Positions 42,200-51,273 of a DNA stretch of 64,000 bases are shown here, piece by piece. Below the pieces are notes generated by a model that was not told the DNA's origin, ran no database searches, and saw only the letters and a program-made list of their open reading frames with translations. The position numbers were made by a program, and so were the translations under genes. Origin of the DNA: Bacillota bacterium (GTDB lineage: Bacteria; Bacillota; Bacilli; Alicyclobacillales; SLC66); assembly GCA_021846285.1 (NCBI GenBank), contig JAJZCB010000004.1, forward strand, positions 18,111 to 82,110, given 5' to 3'. Every line of letters starts with the position of its first letter. Position 1 is the stretch's first letter.

Positions 42200-43150
42200 T
42201 CAGTCCCTCAGACTTCGACCTGTAAGCGCCAAGAAAACAGATTCCAAACTCGCGCCGCTGACTCGCAGAGATGTCGGCTGCACAACAGTCCGCAACCGCG
42301 CAACCACCGTTCCGACAATATCAACGGCCGAATCGGTGAAGAGTTCCAGACTATTCATTCGCACTACGGCGTTTGACACGTTTGGCAACCCCTTCAGACT
42401 CGCCAACACATCCTCAGTCAGTTCGCCGTCAAAACCGATTGTTATCGTCTGTCCACCGCTTCTTGCCACCAAATCTTGCGGTCGATCGCAGGCTGTAATC
42501 CGGCCATCGACGTAAATCGCAACGCGATCGCAGAGGTGTTCGGCTTCTTCCATATAGTGTGTCGTATAGATGACCGCAATCTTTCTCTCACGCACCAGAT
42601 TCTTGATGGATTCGAAAATATGGTTCCGCGACTGAGGATCGACACCCACCGTTGGTTCGTCAAGCAACAGAACCGCGGGTCGATTCAACAGTCCGACTGC
42701 CAGGTTCAACCGTCTTTTCATACCTCCCGAATACGTTCTAACCTTTTTGCCCGCCCATCCACTGAGTTGCACAATGTCCAAAACATCCGAGATCCGTTCT
42801 GCGCGCTCACGTCCTTTCAGACCATACAGACTCGCAAAAAAAGAAAGGTTTTGATAGCCGCTTAATTCGGGATACACGGCAAGATCCTGCGGAACGAAAC
42901 CGACAATCTGCTTGACTCTCGCAGAATCCCTGACGATGTCCATTCCCGCAACGAATGCCTGTCCACCGCTCGGTTCCAAAATCCCCGCCAACATGGATAC
43001 GAGAGAAGTCTTTCCCGCTCCGTTAGGGCCAAGCAGACCGACAATTTCCCCTTCCCGAACAGTAAAATCGACCTCGTTAACGGCTACAAGATTGCCATAT
43101 CGCTTGGTCAGTCCACGTGTCTCTAAAATCTCCTCCATGCTCAAATACAC
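42200..43150 (-). CDS. ABC-2 exporter ATP-binding protein
   Basis: 316 residues from GTG at 43150, or ATG at 43138 (MEEILETRGLTKRYG). Walker A GLLGPNGAGKTSLVSML, Q-loop FVPQDLAVYPELSGYQNL, signature TYSGGMKRRLNLAV, Walker B VLLLDEPTVGVDP, H-loop YTTHYMEEAEHLCDR. DrrA-like C terminus. First gene of the 13.7-kb minus-strand cluster; it is separated by one base from the permease. Confidence 0.94.
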   Translation of the reverse strand: MYLSMEEILETRGLTKRYGNLVAVNEVDFTVREGEIVGLLGPNGAGKTSLVSMLAGILEPSGGQAFVAGMDIVRDSARVKQIVGFVPQDLAVYPELSGYQNLSFFASLYGLKGRERAERISDVLDIVQLSGWAGKKVRTYSGGMKRRLNLAVGLLNRPAVLLLDEPTVGVDPQSRNHIFESIKNLVRERKIAVIYTTHYMEEAEHLCDRVAIYVDGRITACDRPQDLVARSGGQTITIGFDGELTEDVLASLKGLPNVSNAVVRMNSLELFTDSAVDIVGTVVARLRTVVQPTSLRVSGASLESVFLALTGRSLRD

Positions 43151-43188
43151 ATCACCACCTTCGCATGCCTGTATTTCTACTTACATAC

Positions 43189-43217
43189 ATAATAGTTTTT
43201 ATTTATACCATTTGCAA
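43189..43217 (-). promoter_or_regulatory. Promoter of the type II PKS/exporter cluster
   Basis: Minus strand -35 TTGCAA at 43217-43212, 17-bp spacer, -10 TATTAT at 43194-43189, about 40 bases before the exporter ATPase start, in a short AT-rich region. Confidence 0.5.
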
Positions 43218-43230
43218 CAGTCTTTTTGGA

Positions 43231-43413
43231 CTATAGAACCGGGAAATTGGACGCTCGAATGGAGAACAACCAAGAGCGTGGTGGTCGTGACGCTGAAGGT
43301 ATAGTGGATCCGGTAATTGTAATAGACCTTTCGATCACTTCTTCATCCGCGTAGTCTATTCCGACAATATGATGATTCCTGCCCGCAAGGATGGTGTACT
43401 GCAATCCGGTCAA
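43231..43413 (-). CDS. Possible small protein coupled to the MazG-like gene
   Basis: A 60-codon frame from TTG at 43413, whose TTGA overlaps the TGA of the MazG-like gene, with GAGG a few bases upstream. The sequence starts TGLQYTILAGRNHHIVGIDYADEEVIERSITITGS and ends in a Ser/Arg/Pro-rich tail. The first 35 residues look protein-like, but no family is recognised, so this may be chance. Confidence 0.3.
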   Translation of the reverse strand: MTGLQYTILAGRNHHIVGIDYADEEVIERSITITGSTIPSASRPPRSWLFSIRASNFPVL

Positions 43414-43715
43414 TCGTCGCCTCGACGATATTTCCGGACATTGAGAGCCTCCTTCAACGCGAAGCACCGCTCCAGGTCAATCTGGTAAACATTTGCGAGA
43501 GCAGCAACATAGTACAATACGTCGGATAACTCTTCCTCAACCGTTCCTTTAATCTCCCCGTCGTCGGTCATCCGGAGATCCTTGCGCAACACCTCAGCCA
43601 ACTCCCCGACTTCCTCGACCAGTTTCTGAAAGTATCCGTGCCTGGCCTGCAGATTGAAGTCCTTCCCCTGAATATAGTCCTGCAGTGCGCGCAAGGTCAT
43701 GGCCGAGTTCAACAC
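43410..43715 (-). CDS. MazG-like nucleotide pyrophosphohydrolase
   Basis: 101 residues from GTG at 43715 with GGAGG at 9-nt spacing. The MazG metal-binding helix pair is seen: YFQKLVEEVGELAEVLRKDL (E-x-x-E) and VEEELSDVLYYVAALANVYQIDLERCF (E-x-x-D). Such all-alpha NTP pyrophosphohydrolases remove non-canonical nucleotides. Small single-domain form. Confidence 0.85.
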   Translation of the reverse strand: MLNSAMTLRALQDYIQGKDFNLQARHGYFQKLVEEVGELAEVLRKDLRMTDDGEIKGTVEEELSDVLYYVAALANVYQIDLERCFALKEALNVRKYRRGDD

Positions 43716-43836
43716 GCTGTCTCGCCTCCGCTGTCTCGATAAAATCACCACTATTATATCAATACTCAGGAATGAGAACTCACTTGGGGAGACGCTTATT
43801 TTTGCCGCCGATGCAACGGCTTCTGAACTGATCCAC

Positions 43837-45348
43837 TCATTCGGATTGTGGCTCTGTGTGAATGTGTTCCGAGGAACGATGTATACCATGCATTTTCCCC
43901 TTCATGGGGGGAAGTTCAGTCGATCCAAACGATACGTTCATGGAAGATTTGATATGGACTGTACCTTCCTCAAAAAAACAGCGCATCGTCTTGACATAGG
44001 GGGTCTCAACAAAGCGCCACGTCATGATGAAGGAGTTCTCATCCTGCCATGCGCCGCTCGCGACGATGCGGAACACTTGCGGTTGTGCCTCCGTCTCGCT
44101 TTCCACCCACTCTTCATGCCCGATCAAAACACGGTGTTCCCCACGTTCATCCCATTGTGTAAAGAGACACTGTCCGTCCGCCTCAAATTGAAACTGGATG
44201 AATTCTATCCCGTCAGTGTTCTCCTCCATCTCATACCGCAGACTGGCAGGGTGCACGGGCAGAGCCCGAGCGCCGCGTGCGAAACCCGCCTGTGTTCTCG
44301 GAGGGAGAAGGGCCAGGACTTCCAGTTGTTGTCGTAGCGCCGCCTGGGCCACGGTATCTTCGGGCGATATGGAGACTGTTCCCGCATCTCCGAGGGCTGG
44401 CAACAAGTGTTCCCAAACGCAATCCAGGACCGCTTGCATATCCCTGACACCCGACGTGATGGCAAGGACGGCATCCTGGTCCGGCATGATCACGCAGAAC
44501 TGGCCAAACGCGCCGTCTCCGCGGTAGGCGTGATGGCGGCAGCGCCAGAATTGATAACCGTATCCCTGCTCCCAATCGCTGACACTTTCGCTCTGCACGG
44601 ACAAGAACGGGGAGGTGGCTTCCTCAATCCACGATTCCGAAAGAATGCGGTTCCCCTGCCATAGTCCCTCTTGCAAATACAATTGCCCAAATTTGGCGAT
44701 GTCTTCGGTCTTCAGGCTGAGTCCAAATGCCCCCATATTGATGCCGCGCGAACACTTGGTCCAGGTGGCGCCGACAATGCCGAGCGGCTGGAACAGGCGA
44801 GGTTGCAGGTAGTCGAACAACGTCTGCCCCGATACCTGTTGCACAATTGCAGACAGCATGTATGTCGCGCCATTGTTATAGGAGAAGTGGGTGCCCGGTT
44901 CGAACTCTAAGGTGCTGTGCAGGAAGCCTCTTACCAAATGTTGCGGGTGCGTGGCGCTCATGCGAGTCATGGCATCGTCGTCGTGGCCAGTCGTCATGGT
45001 GAGCAGATGGCGAACGCGCATGGACGCCATCTGCGCATCGAGATCGCTCGGCAAGTCATCCGGAAAGAAAGACACAACCGGATCATTCACGGACAGAAGT
45101 CCTTCGCGAGCGGCCATGCCAATCGCGGTCGACGTGAAACTCTTGCTGAGAGAGTACAGCATATGGGGTAGATTCGCTCTGTACGGATGCCACCAACCTT
45201 CTGCCGCGACCTGACCGTGGCGCAGGAGCATAAAACTGTGGAGTTCGAGCTCTTTCGCTTCGACAGCCTTGACAAATTCAGTGATGGCGCGCGATGAAAT
45301 GGCCTGCTCTTCTGGTAGACTACGAGGCAATGAGTGGAGTTCTGACAT
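43837..45348 (-). CDS. Serine hydrolase, beta-lactamase class C / EstB-like
   Basis: 503 residues from ATG at 45348 (AGGAAGG at 10-nt spacing). The SxxK motif is in MLYSLSKSFTSTAIG, the Y-x-N motif in HFSYNNGATYMLSA; the third motif region is near YRGDGAFGQFCVIMPDQ. The C-terminal 150 residues form a lipocalin-like beta domain (RYEMEENTDGIEFIQFQFEADGQCLFTQWD), common in this group. No signal peptide, so it is cytoplasmic or exported otherwise. Substrate unknown (esterase or peptidase). Divergent from the lactonase gene. Confidence 0.88.
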   Translation of the reverse strand: MSELHSLPRSLPEEQAISSRAITEFVKAVEAKELELHSFMLLRHGQVAAEGWWHPYRANLPHMLYSLSKSFTSTAIGMAAREGLLSVNDPVVSFFPDDLPSDLDAQMASMRVRHLLTMTTGHDDDAMTRMSATHPQHLVRGFLHSTLEFEPGTHFSYNNGATYMLSAIVQQVSGQTLFDYLQPRLFQPLGIVGATWTKCSRGINMGAFGLSLKTEDIAKFGQLYLQEGLWQGNRILSESWIEEATSPFLSVQSESVSDWEQGYGYQFWRCRHHAYRGDGAFGQFCVIMPDQDAVLAITSGVRDMQAVLDCVWEHLLPALGDAGTVSISPEDTVAQAALRQQLEVLALLPPRTQAGFARGARALPVHPASLRYEMEENTDGIEFIQFQFEADGQCLFTQWDERGEHRVLIGHEEWVESETEAQPQVFRIVASGAWQDENSFIMTWRFVETPYVKTMRCFFEEGTVHIKSSMNVSFGSTELPPMKGKMHGIHRSSEHIHTEPQSE

Positions 45349-45480
45349 GCGCGACATTCCTTCCTGGTTATGTAGTTCGTGTTATCCTGCAGTGGTTGCG
45401 ACCGTGTGATATTCTTAGTATATCGATTCTCTCGCGTCCAGTGGTCCAGTCCAACAGAATCATTTTCATGGAGGGAAACA

Positions 45481-46563
45481 ATGAATTTACATCAGAGCAA
45501 CTCATCGTATATCGTATACGTCGGAACCTATGCAGAATTCGATGCACCGGGATTGTACGCGTATTATCTGGATGTCAACGCTGGTGTGTTTCAACCGATC
45601 AGTTCTCTCACTGGCATCGAGAATCCTTCATTTCTCGCCGTACACCCTCATGAAAACGTGTTGTACGCAGTAAGCGAACGGGAAACAGGCGCAGAAGTCG
45701 TGGCCATCGCCCTGCTGCCGTCAAACCACATGCAGATCCTGAATCGCCAGTCGTGCACGGGATCTGGACCGTGCCATCTGAGCCTGAACAGCACTGGAAC
45801 ACACCTGACCACAGCCAACTACGCGGGCGGCAGCGTCAGTCTCTTTCCCGTGCTGCCAAATGGGCGCATCGGGCCAGAGACTCAGTGTACTGTTCACCAG
45901 GGAAGTGGCGCGCATCCGGTTCGTCAGACGGAACCGCACCCGCATGCCGCTGTCTTCGATCCCACGGATCGCCGCGTACTCGTTCCTGACTTGGGAACGG
46001 ATCGCATAGTCGTTTATGAGATCGGCGACGATGAAACTGGGCTCACGCCCCGTCGCGAGCTCAGAATGCCGGACGGCACGGGCCCGCGGCACATCGCCTT
46101 TGCCCCTGATGGTTCGCATATGTACGTGATCAACGAACTGAACTCGACCATCACCGCCTGCGCCTATGACTCTCGCGAGGGAATCATCGAACCCACACAG
46201 ACACTGGCGACCGTGCACGCCGATGCGCTCACAGACAATTATCCAGCGGGCATCGCAGTCGATGTAAGCGGCGACTTCCTCTATGCGTCCAACCGCGGCC
46301 AGGACAGTGTCGCCGTGTTTGCCATCAATCGCGAAACCGGACACCTGCAGTATAAAGAGCATGTTGCGACAATGGGCGCAACCCCAAGGCACTTTACGAT
46401 GACTCCCGACGGTCGCTATTTGCTCGTGGCCAATCAGGACTCAGACAACATTGCGACGTTCAGGATCGATCCACAGACAGGCAGTCTGGAACCAACCCCA
46501 TACACGGTCCATGTTCCGAAGCCTGCGTGCGTGATCGTACGCCCGACTTCCGGGCAAAGTTGA
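45481..46563 (+). CDS. Lactonase family protein, 6-phosphogluconolactonase-like beta-propeller
   Basis: 360 residues from ATG at 45481, with GGAGGG just upstream; the frame runs further back without a good start. Seven-bladed propeller signatures: YIVYVGTYAEFDAPGLYAYYLD, NPSFLAVHPHENVLYAVSE, GPCHLSLNSTGTHLTTANYAGGSVSLFPVLPNG, HPHAAVFDPTDRRVLVPDLGTDRI, GPRHIAFAPDGSHMYVINELNST, TPRHFTMTPDGRYLLVANQDSDNI. Members hydrolyse 6-phosphogluconolactone or related lactones. The gntK and gnd genes at 62-64 kb could use its product. Confidence 0.9.
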   Translation: MNLHQSNSSYIVYVGTYAEFDAPGLYAYYLDVNAGVFQPISSLTGIENPSFLAVHPHENVLYAVSERETGAEVVAIALLPSNHMQILNRQSCTGSGPCHLSLNSTGTHLTTANYAGGSVSLFPVLPNGRIGPETQCTVHQGSGAHPVRQTEPHPHAAVFDPTDRRVLVPDLGTDRIVVYEIGDDETGLTPRRELRMPDGTGPRHIAFAPDGSHMYVINELNSTITACAYDSREGIIEPTQTLATVHADALTDNYPAGIAVDVSGDFLYASNRGQDSVAVFAINRETGHLQYKEHVATMGATPRHFTMTPDGRYLLVANQDSDNIATFRIDPQTGSLEPTPYTVHVPKPACVIVRPTSGQS

Positions 46564-46615
46564 TATCTCATGATTCAGGAATGTCGGAACCCGCAAGCCA
46601 TGCACGGGAGCTATC

Positions 46616-49549
46616 CTATCGCTTTCTGACAAACTCAAAGGAACCTGAAGGCACTTCGAACAGGTCAGCGTTCTGTAACTCGCCCACTTTTCGGGTCCAG
46701 CCTGCCCCCTGTACCACCTGCACCGTCGAGGAGAGCGAATCAGTTCCATCATGACCATGGATCCGGGGAACATGGACGAGCCCCATCGTATTGGCTGGAA
46801 TTTCGACTCGCAGACGCAAGGAATCACCGTGTAACTTCCAGGAGCATTTGATTATTCCGCGAATGCTCCTGTACTCTGCGTTCACCCACTCAATCCCATT
46901 GCCCGGTTGCGGTCGAATGTGAATGCGCCTGAATCCCGACTGCTCTGGATCAGGAACGATTCCAGCCACTGTATCAAATAGCCATTCACCGACGGACCCC
47001 AGGGAGTAATGATTAAACGAGTTCATGCCGGGATTCTGAAACCCCTTGTGTTCCGTCCACCCATCCCAGCGCTCCCAGATCGTTGTCGCTCCTTGCAGGA
47101 CGGGATAGAGCCACGATGGAAACCGGGTCTGACACAAGAGACGATACGCGACAGCAAGTTGCCCATTTTGACTCAGTACGGGCAGCAGATAGCGCACACC
47201 GAGAAAACCAGTGGATAACCGATCACCCCGTCGTTCGATATCGGCAACGAGATGCTGGATTGCTTTGAACTGTTGATCCGGCTCCAGCAGATCCATGTAC
47301 AAGGCCAGGACGTACGCAGTCTGCGTTTCACCGAAGATTACACCGTTTTCCGCCACGAATGCGCTTTGAAACGCTCCTCGAATGTGTTGGAAAAGTTCCT
47401 TCAGTTCACTGGCGTCCTCAGACTTTCCCAAAACCGTCGCAGTGTGCATGGTGAGATACACGCTGTGTGCGAAATACGCGGTGGCCAACACTTGAAGCGG
47501 TGTATCCGCGTCGATGGACAGCCAATCGCCGTATCCAAAGGCTCCGGACTGTACATAATCATGAGCCTCGCCGCGCAAGAACATCACCCATCGAAACATG
47601 GCCGGATATTGGATCTCCAGCAGGCGACGGTCGCCGTACATCTGATACAGCGTCCACGGCACGATGACGCCTGCATCTCCCCACCCTGCCGTTCCGTAAC
47701 CGCGCAAATTGGCATTATGGATTTTCAGCCACTCGATGAATCCGGGATCGGGGGCGACGTCGGTAAACGCCCCGTTGTCCAGTTGGGCATCCCGGACGTC
47801 CGTCAGCCATTTGTGAAAAAACAGAGCCACATCCATGTTAAAACAGGCAGTCCTGCAGAAAATGTGCGCATCCCCCATCCAGCCCAACCGCTCATCCCGC
47901 TGCGGACAATCCGTCGGAACGTTTACAAAATTCCCTCTCTGCCCCCATTGAATGTTGCTGATCAACTGATTGACGCCGCTATGGGACGTACTCAGAAAGC
48001 CCGTTTCATCCATCGCGGAATGGATGACTTCCCCATCGATTGCGTCCAGATTCAACACACCTGGATAGCCCGAGATCTCAACATACCGGAACCCGTGGTA
48101 GGTAAAATACGGCGCATACATCTCTTTCCCCGTTCCCCGCAGGATATAGGTGTCTGTTTGCTTGGCGCCGCGCAAATTGTCTGTGTAGATGCGGCCATCC
48201 GGATACACCGTCTCCGCATAACGGAGACGAATCGCGCACCCTCGCGGCCCCTCGACGCGGAGTCGCACACGACCCACCATGTTTTGCCCCATGTCAATGA
48301 CGGCGACCCCCGAATCAATCTCGCGCATCGCAACGGGTCTCACGTGCATAGTTGTGCGCACCGGCGGCCCCTGCTGTGCCACGAGTCTGCCAGGCGCTTC
48401 AGGATCGGTCACGGTTACCGGCGCCCAACTCCCCACCTGAGGCCAGGACTCGCTCTCTCTTTGTGCCTCATACCCATTTTTCACCTTCGCTTCGTCTCTG
48501 CATGGCGAACCGTCCGCATTCTCGCTTTCGCCTTCGCTCCCCGATTCCGTTTTGCCCTCCGTTTCCGTCTTGCCCTCCGTTTCCGTCTTGCCCTCCGATT
48601 TCGTCTTGCCCTCCGATTTCGTCTTGCCCTCCGATTTCGTCTTGCCCTCCGATTTCGTCTTGCCCTCCGATTTCGTCTTGCCCTCCGATTTCGTCTTGCC
48701 CTCCGGCTCAATCCCCGGCTCGTCCCACGCCAACACTTCCAGCCGGGCATCGTAAGTTTCCCCGTCCAAGATATCCGCTGCGACGATCGGCCCCCGATGC
48801 GTTTCCCAGTCTTCGTCCGTCGTGATCCGCAACATCCGGCCGTCCGCCAACTCAATCTCCAATTGCGCGATTACACTGATCCGTTCACCGTACATCCGCG
48901 ATCCGAGCATCCCCACCCGCCCCGCATACCAGCCGGGTGCAGCCATAATGCCAATGACATTGCTTCCCTCATGGACAAGATCCGTGACATCGTACGTTTG
49001 ATACGGGATTCTCTTTGTGTAATCCGTCCATCCCGGCGCCAGAACATCCTCACTCACCGCTTCGCCATTGATTCGGGCTTGGTACACCCCGAGCGCCGTC
49101 ACATAGAGAATGGCCCTCGCGGGCGTGTGCGCAAGGGAAAATTGACGTCGGAACAACGGATACCCGTGATTCTCCGAACTGCTGATCCACATCGCGCTCC
49201 AATCCTGTTCAGCCAACAGTCCGATGGAAAAGTGAGCCGACTCACTCCAGAGCGACTCCTCACCCCGTTCATCCAAGACCCGCACTTTCCACCAGCACAC
49301 CTTCCGCGATCGTAGCGGAGTTCCGCCGTATGCAATGAAGACCTGATCATCAGATTCGACGCGACCCGAATCCCAGAGATCGCCTTCGTCACACTGCAAT
49401 CGGTCCGGATGCGACGCGACGATGATCTGATAGGCCGTTTGCCTGGCTCCATATCGTACTTCGTCGAATCTCCAGGAGAATCGCGGATGAAGTTCAGCGA
49501 GGCCCAATGGATTTCTTTGATACTCCACCGTAAGAGCGGTTGGACGCAT
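46616..49549 (-). CDS. Alpha-L-rhamnosidase (GH78) with an inserted repetitive linker
   Basis: 977 residues from ATG at 49549 (TTAGGAGAGG upstream). Domain order follows GH78: N-terminal Ig-like part (LTVEYQRNPLGLAELHPRFSWRF), Bac_rhamnosid_N (ARAILYVTALGVYQARINGEAV; LAPGWTDYTKRIPYQTYDVT), middle beta domain (ETVYPDGRIYTDNLRGAKQTD) and the (alpha/alpha)6 barrel with FVNVPTDCPQRDERLGWMGDA and MNSFNHYSLGSVGEWLFDTVAG. It releases terminal L-rhamnose. No signal peptide, so it acts on imported glycosides. Between the N-terminal and middle domains lies a tandem EGKTKS-type linker (about residues 280-335) coded by an 18-bp minisatellite. A palindromic operator candidate lies upstream. Confidence 0.93.
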   Translation of the reverse strand: MRPTALTVEYQRNPLGLAELHPRFSWRFDEVRYGARQTAYQIIVASHPDRLQCDEGDLWDSGRVESDDQVFIAYGGTPLRSRKVCWWKVRVLDERGEESLWSESAHFSIGLLAEQDWSAMWISSSENHGYPLFRRQFSLAHTPARAILYVTALGVYQARINGEAVSEDVLAPGWTDYTKRIPYQTYDVTDLVHEGSNVIGIMAAPGWYAGRVGMLGSRMYGERISVIAQLEIELADGRMLRITTDEDWETHRGPIVAADILDGETYDARLEVLAWDEPGIEPEGKTKSEGKTKSEGKTKSEGKTKSEGKTKSEGKTKSEGKTETEGKTETEGKTESGSEGESENADGSPCRDEAKVKNGYEAQRESESWPQVGSWAPVTVTDPEAPGRLVAQQGPPVRTTMHVRPVAMREIDSGVAVIDMGQNMVGRVRLRVEGPRGCAIRLRYAETVYPDGRIYTDNLRGAKQTDTYILRGTGKEMYAPYFTYHGFRYVEISGYPGVLNLDAIDGEVIHSAMDETGFLSTSHSGVNQLISNIQWGQRGNFVNVPTDCPQRDERLGWMGDAHIFCRTACFNMDVALFFHKWLTDVRDAQLDNGAFTDVAPDPGFIEWLKIHNANLRGYGTAGWGDAGVIVPWTLYQMYGDRRLLEIQYPAMFRWVMFLRGEAHDYVQSGAFGYGDWLSIDADTPLQVLATAYFAHSVYLTMHTATVLGKSEDASELKELFQHIRGAFQSAFVAENGVIFGETQTAYVLALYMDLLEPDQQFKAIQHLVADIERRGDRLSTGFLGVRYLLPVLSQNGQLAVAYRLLCQTRFPSWLYPVLQGATTIWERWDGWTEHKGFQNPGMNSFNHYSLGSVGEWLFDTVAGIVPDPEQSGFRRIHIRPQPGNGIEWVNAEYRSIRGIIKCSWKLHGDSLRLRVEIPANTMGLVHVPRIHGHDGTDSLSSTVQVVQGAGWTRKVGELQNADLFEVPSGSFEFVRKR
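48543..48704. repeat. 18-bp minisatellite, nine in-frame units, inside the GH78 gene
   Basis: Six identical units GATTTCGTCTTGCCCTCC, then variants with GTTTCC (two) and GATTCCGTT (one), read on the minus strand as EGKTKS six times, EGKTET twice and EGKTES once. The units are a multiple of three, so copy-number change keeps the frame. Not a CRISPR: no spacers. Confidence 0.95.
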
Positions 49550-49572
49550 AATGATCCTCTCCTAAGCACGTC

Positions 49573-49607
49573 TGACCAAGACGATCGTCTGTGAACCAGG
49601 TCAGGAC
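49573..49607. promoter_or_regulatory. Palindromic operator candidate upstream of the rhamnosidase gene
   Basis: AGACGATCGTCT (49579-49590) is a perfect 12-bp palindrome, flanked by CTGACC on one side and GGTCAG on the other. It lies about 30 bases before the GH78 start. The rest of the 262-bp gap to the YitT-like gene shows no other gene. Confidence 0.4.
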
Positions 49608-49811
49608 TCAATCCAAATATTATGAAAACTAGCGGCGCTAGAAATGTCGTTCGATTCATGGTGAAGTTAGATTCGTAGGAGGCGTCAGCAGTGTTAAGTT
49701 TCATCAAATGCGACGCAGCCAAGTATTCGTGACTGGTTTCCGACATCGGCAACCCAAGAACTTGTTGATATGATACCATGACTCTAACAACGATAAGCGA
49801 GGAATCCCATC

Positions 49812-50411
49812 TTGACAACCTGGAAACCGCTGCCTCCTGCGCGTTTTTTCGTTGGCAGCGTACTGTACGCCGCCATGGTCGTCTATCTGGAGAAGGCGGC
49901 GCATATCTCCAGCGGTGGAGTCAGTGGACTCAGCATCAGCGCCGCACATTTTTTGCATGTCGGCGTCTGGCTCACCAACGTAAGCATCAAATTTGTGTTA
50001 TTCGCCGCGATCGGGCTGCTTGCAGGGCGGCGCACAGCCCTCTGGACCATGGTTTCCGCAACAATATCCGCCCTCTTCATGAGCCTGTTTGAGGCGCTCC
50101 CGTTGCCTTTTGTCTGGCCAACCTGGCTGGCGTTTTTATTGATCGTGACCGTGTCTTACTTTCCGATTGGGCTGCTCCTGTCCAGAGGTTATTCCACAGG
50201 TGGATTCAGCGGAATCGCCCAAGCGTTTCAAGAACGCATGCGCATCCCCCTTTGGGCGACCATGACAGTCCTCAACGGCGTCTCAGTGGCAGCGATGTAT
50301 CTGGCGTTCGGGAACGTGTCGGGCATACTGACACTGGTGGCCACCGCCTGGGGCGGGTTTTCCATCCACCTGTGGACGCGGCTCGTGCAACGCATGCTGG
50401 ACGGTCATTAA
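49812..50411 (+). CDS. YitT/YczE-like integral membrane protein
   Basis: 199 residues from TTG at 49812 with GAGG about 10 nt upstream. Five or six membrane segments: FFVGSVLYAAMVVYLEKAAHI, VSIKFVLFAAIGLLAG, ALWTMVSATISALFMSLF, WPTWLAFLLIVTVSYFPIGLLL, WATMTVLNGVSVAAMYLAFG. The glycine/serine motif ISSGGVSGLSI and RGYSTGGFSGIAQ form the repeated half-motif of the YitT (DUF161-type) family. Function unknown; transport is likely. Confidence 0.78.
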   Translation: MTTWKPLPPARFFVGSVLYAAMVVYLEKAAHISSGGVSGLSISAAHFLHVGVWLTNVSIKFVLFAAIGLLAGRRTALWTMVSATISALFMSLFEALPLPFVWPTWLAFLLIVTVSYFPIGLLLSRGYSTGGFSGIAQAFQERMRIPLWATMTVLNGVSVAAMYLAFGNVSGILTLVATAWGGFSIHLWTRLVQRMLDGH

Positions 50412-50433
50412 GTCTATTCACGAGAAAATAGCC

Positions 50434-50454
50434 CCGCGACGATTTTCATCGCGG
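50434..50454. other. Hairpin between the YitT-like and flavin reductase genes
   Basis: CCGCGACGA pairs with TCATCGCGG (one mismatch) between converging genes. It lacks a T tract, so it is only a possible terminator. Confidence 0.35.
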
Positions 50455-50523
50455 ATTGTGCCCCGCCATATGAGGCATTAGTGGCAAAATTAGCGTCAAA
50501 TTTCCCGCCTCTTCGATCATGCC

Positions 50524-51078
50524 TTACTTCACCGGGCGCCCGCGTTCAATCACGCCATACGTGCCCGGAGCCACATAGAACATGGGCCGGAGATCGACCA
50601 TTGGATCATCCGCGTCAAGAACCGACTCGTCGACGGACGCCGCTGCCACTCTCAATATGAAGGCGAGTTCGTCGCCAAATGTGAGGACGTCCTCCATAAC
50701 GCATTCCATGTGCGCGCGGCACTCCACAAGGCGTGGAGGCTTGACCTTTACGGCCGGAATTGTAGCAAACCCGCGCTCCTTCGGTTCCTCGGGTGCGGGC
50801 GGAAGAGGGTCCTGGGCGTTCCACACCTTTTGCGCAATATCGTCGCTGGGAAAATTGATCACACATTCGCCGTTTGCGAACAGGTTCATGGCCGTGTGAT
50901 GCTCGCGGTGGCAGCCCAGGACAAGTCGGAATGGCTTTCCGGAAACGAAGGACACCCAACTCTTCGGGGCAATATTCACCCAGCCGTGACCATTGACTGT
51001 CGTCACCAGCACGACCGGACCCGCGAGTGGATTGACCGCCCAGTGACGCAACGCCACATCAAGATCTATCTTGTTCAT
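50524..51078 (-). CDS. Flavin reductase-like FMN-binding split-barrel protein
   Basis: 184 residues from ATG at 51078 (GGGAGGG upstream); the longer frame is not needed. Motifs of the DIM6/NTAB family: NPLAGPVVLVTTVNGHGWVNIAPKSWVSFVSGKPFRLVLGCHR-type start, AMNLFANGECVINFPSDDIAQKVW, FGDELAFILRVAAASVDE and a C-terminal PMFYVAPGTYGVIER. It binds FMN and probably reduces flavin or acts as an oxidoreductase partner. Neighbours give no substrate. Confidence 0.85.
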   Translation of the reverse strand: MNKIDLDVALRHWAVNPLAGPVVLVTTVNGHGWVNIAPKSWVSFVSGKPFRLVLGCHREHHTAMNLFANGECVINFPSDDIAQKVWNAQDPLPPAPEEPKERGFATIPAVKVKPPRLVECRAHMECVMEDVLTFGDELAFILRVAAASVDESVLDADDPMVDLRPMFYVAPGTYGVIERGRPVK

Positions 51079-51273
51079 CCAGAATCCCTCCCGGTCAGCC
51101 CCACCATGCACATCCCGGCCCCATGCGCTTCCGACCGTGTGCTCCCGGAGCGCTGAACGCAAGCGGCCATTGAATCCGGAGTCTATCCGTATTGTACACC
51201 CTGACCTTTCAACTATGGTGTATGATGGAACCAGCAGAAATCAGAAGCGATGTCTTTCGCGCGAGGGCAGTTG

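Noticed and set aside
48543..48704. CRISPR-like tandem repeats
   Set aside because: The units are directly adjacent 18-mers without unique spacers, and they are in frame within a gene. No cas genes are seen.
47252..49315. A 687-codon open frame on the plus strand antisense to the rhamnosidase gene
   Set aside because: It is a shadow of the GC-rich GH78 gene; its product is Arg/His-rich low-complexity with no domain, and the minus frame has clear GH78 motifs.
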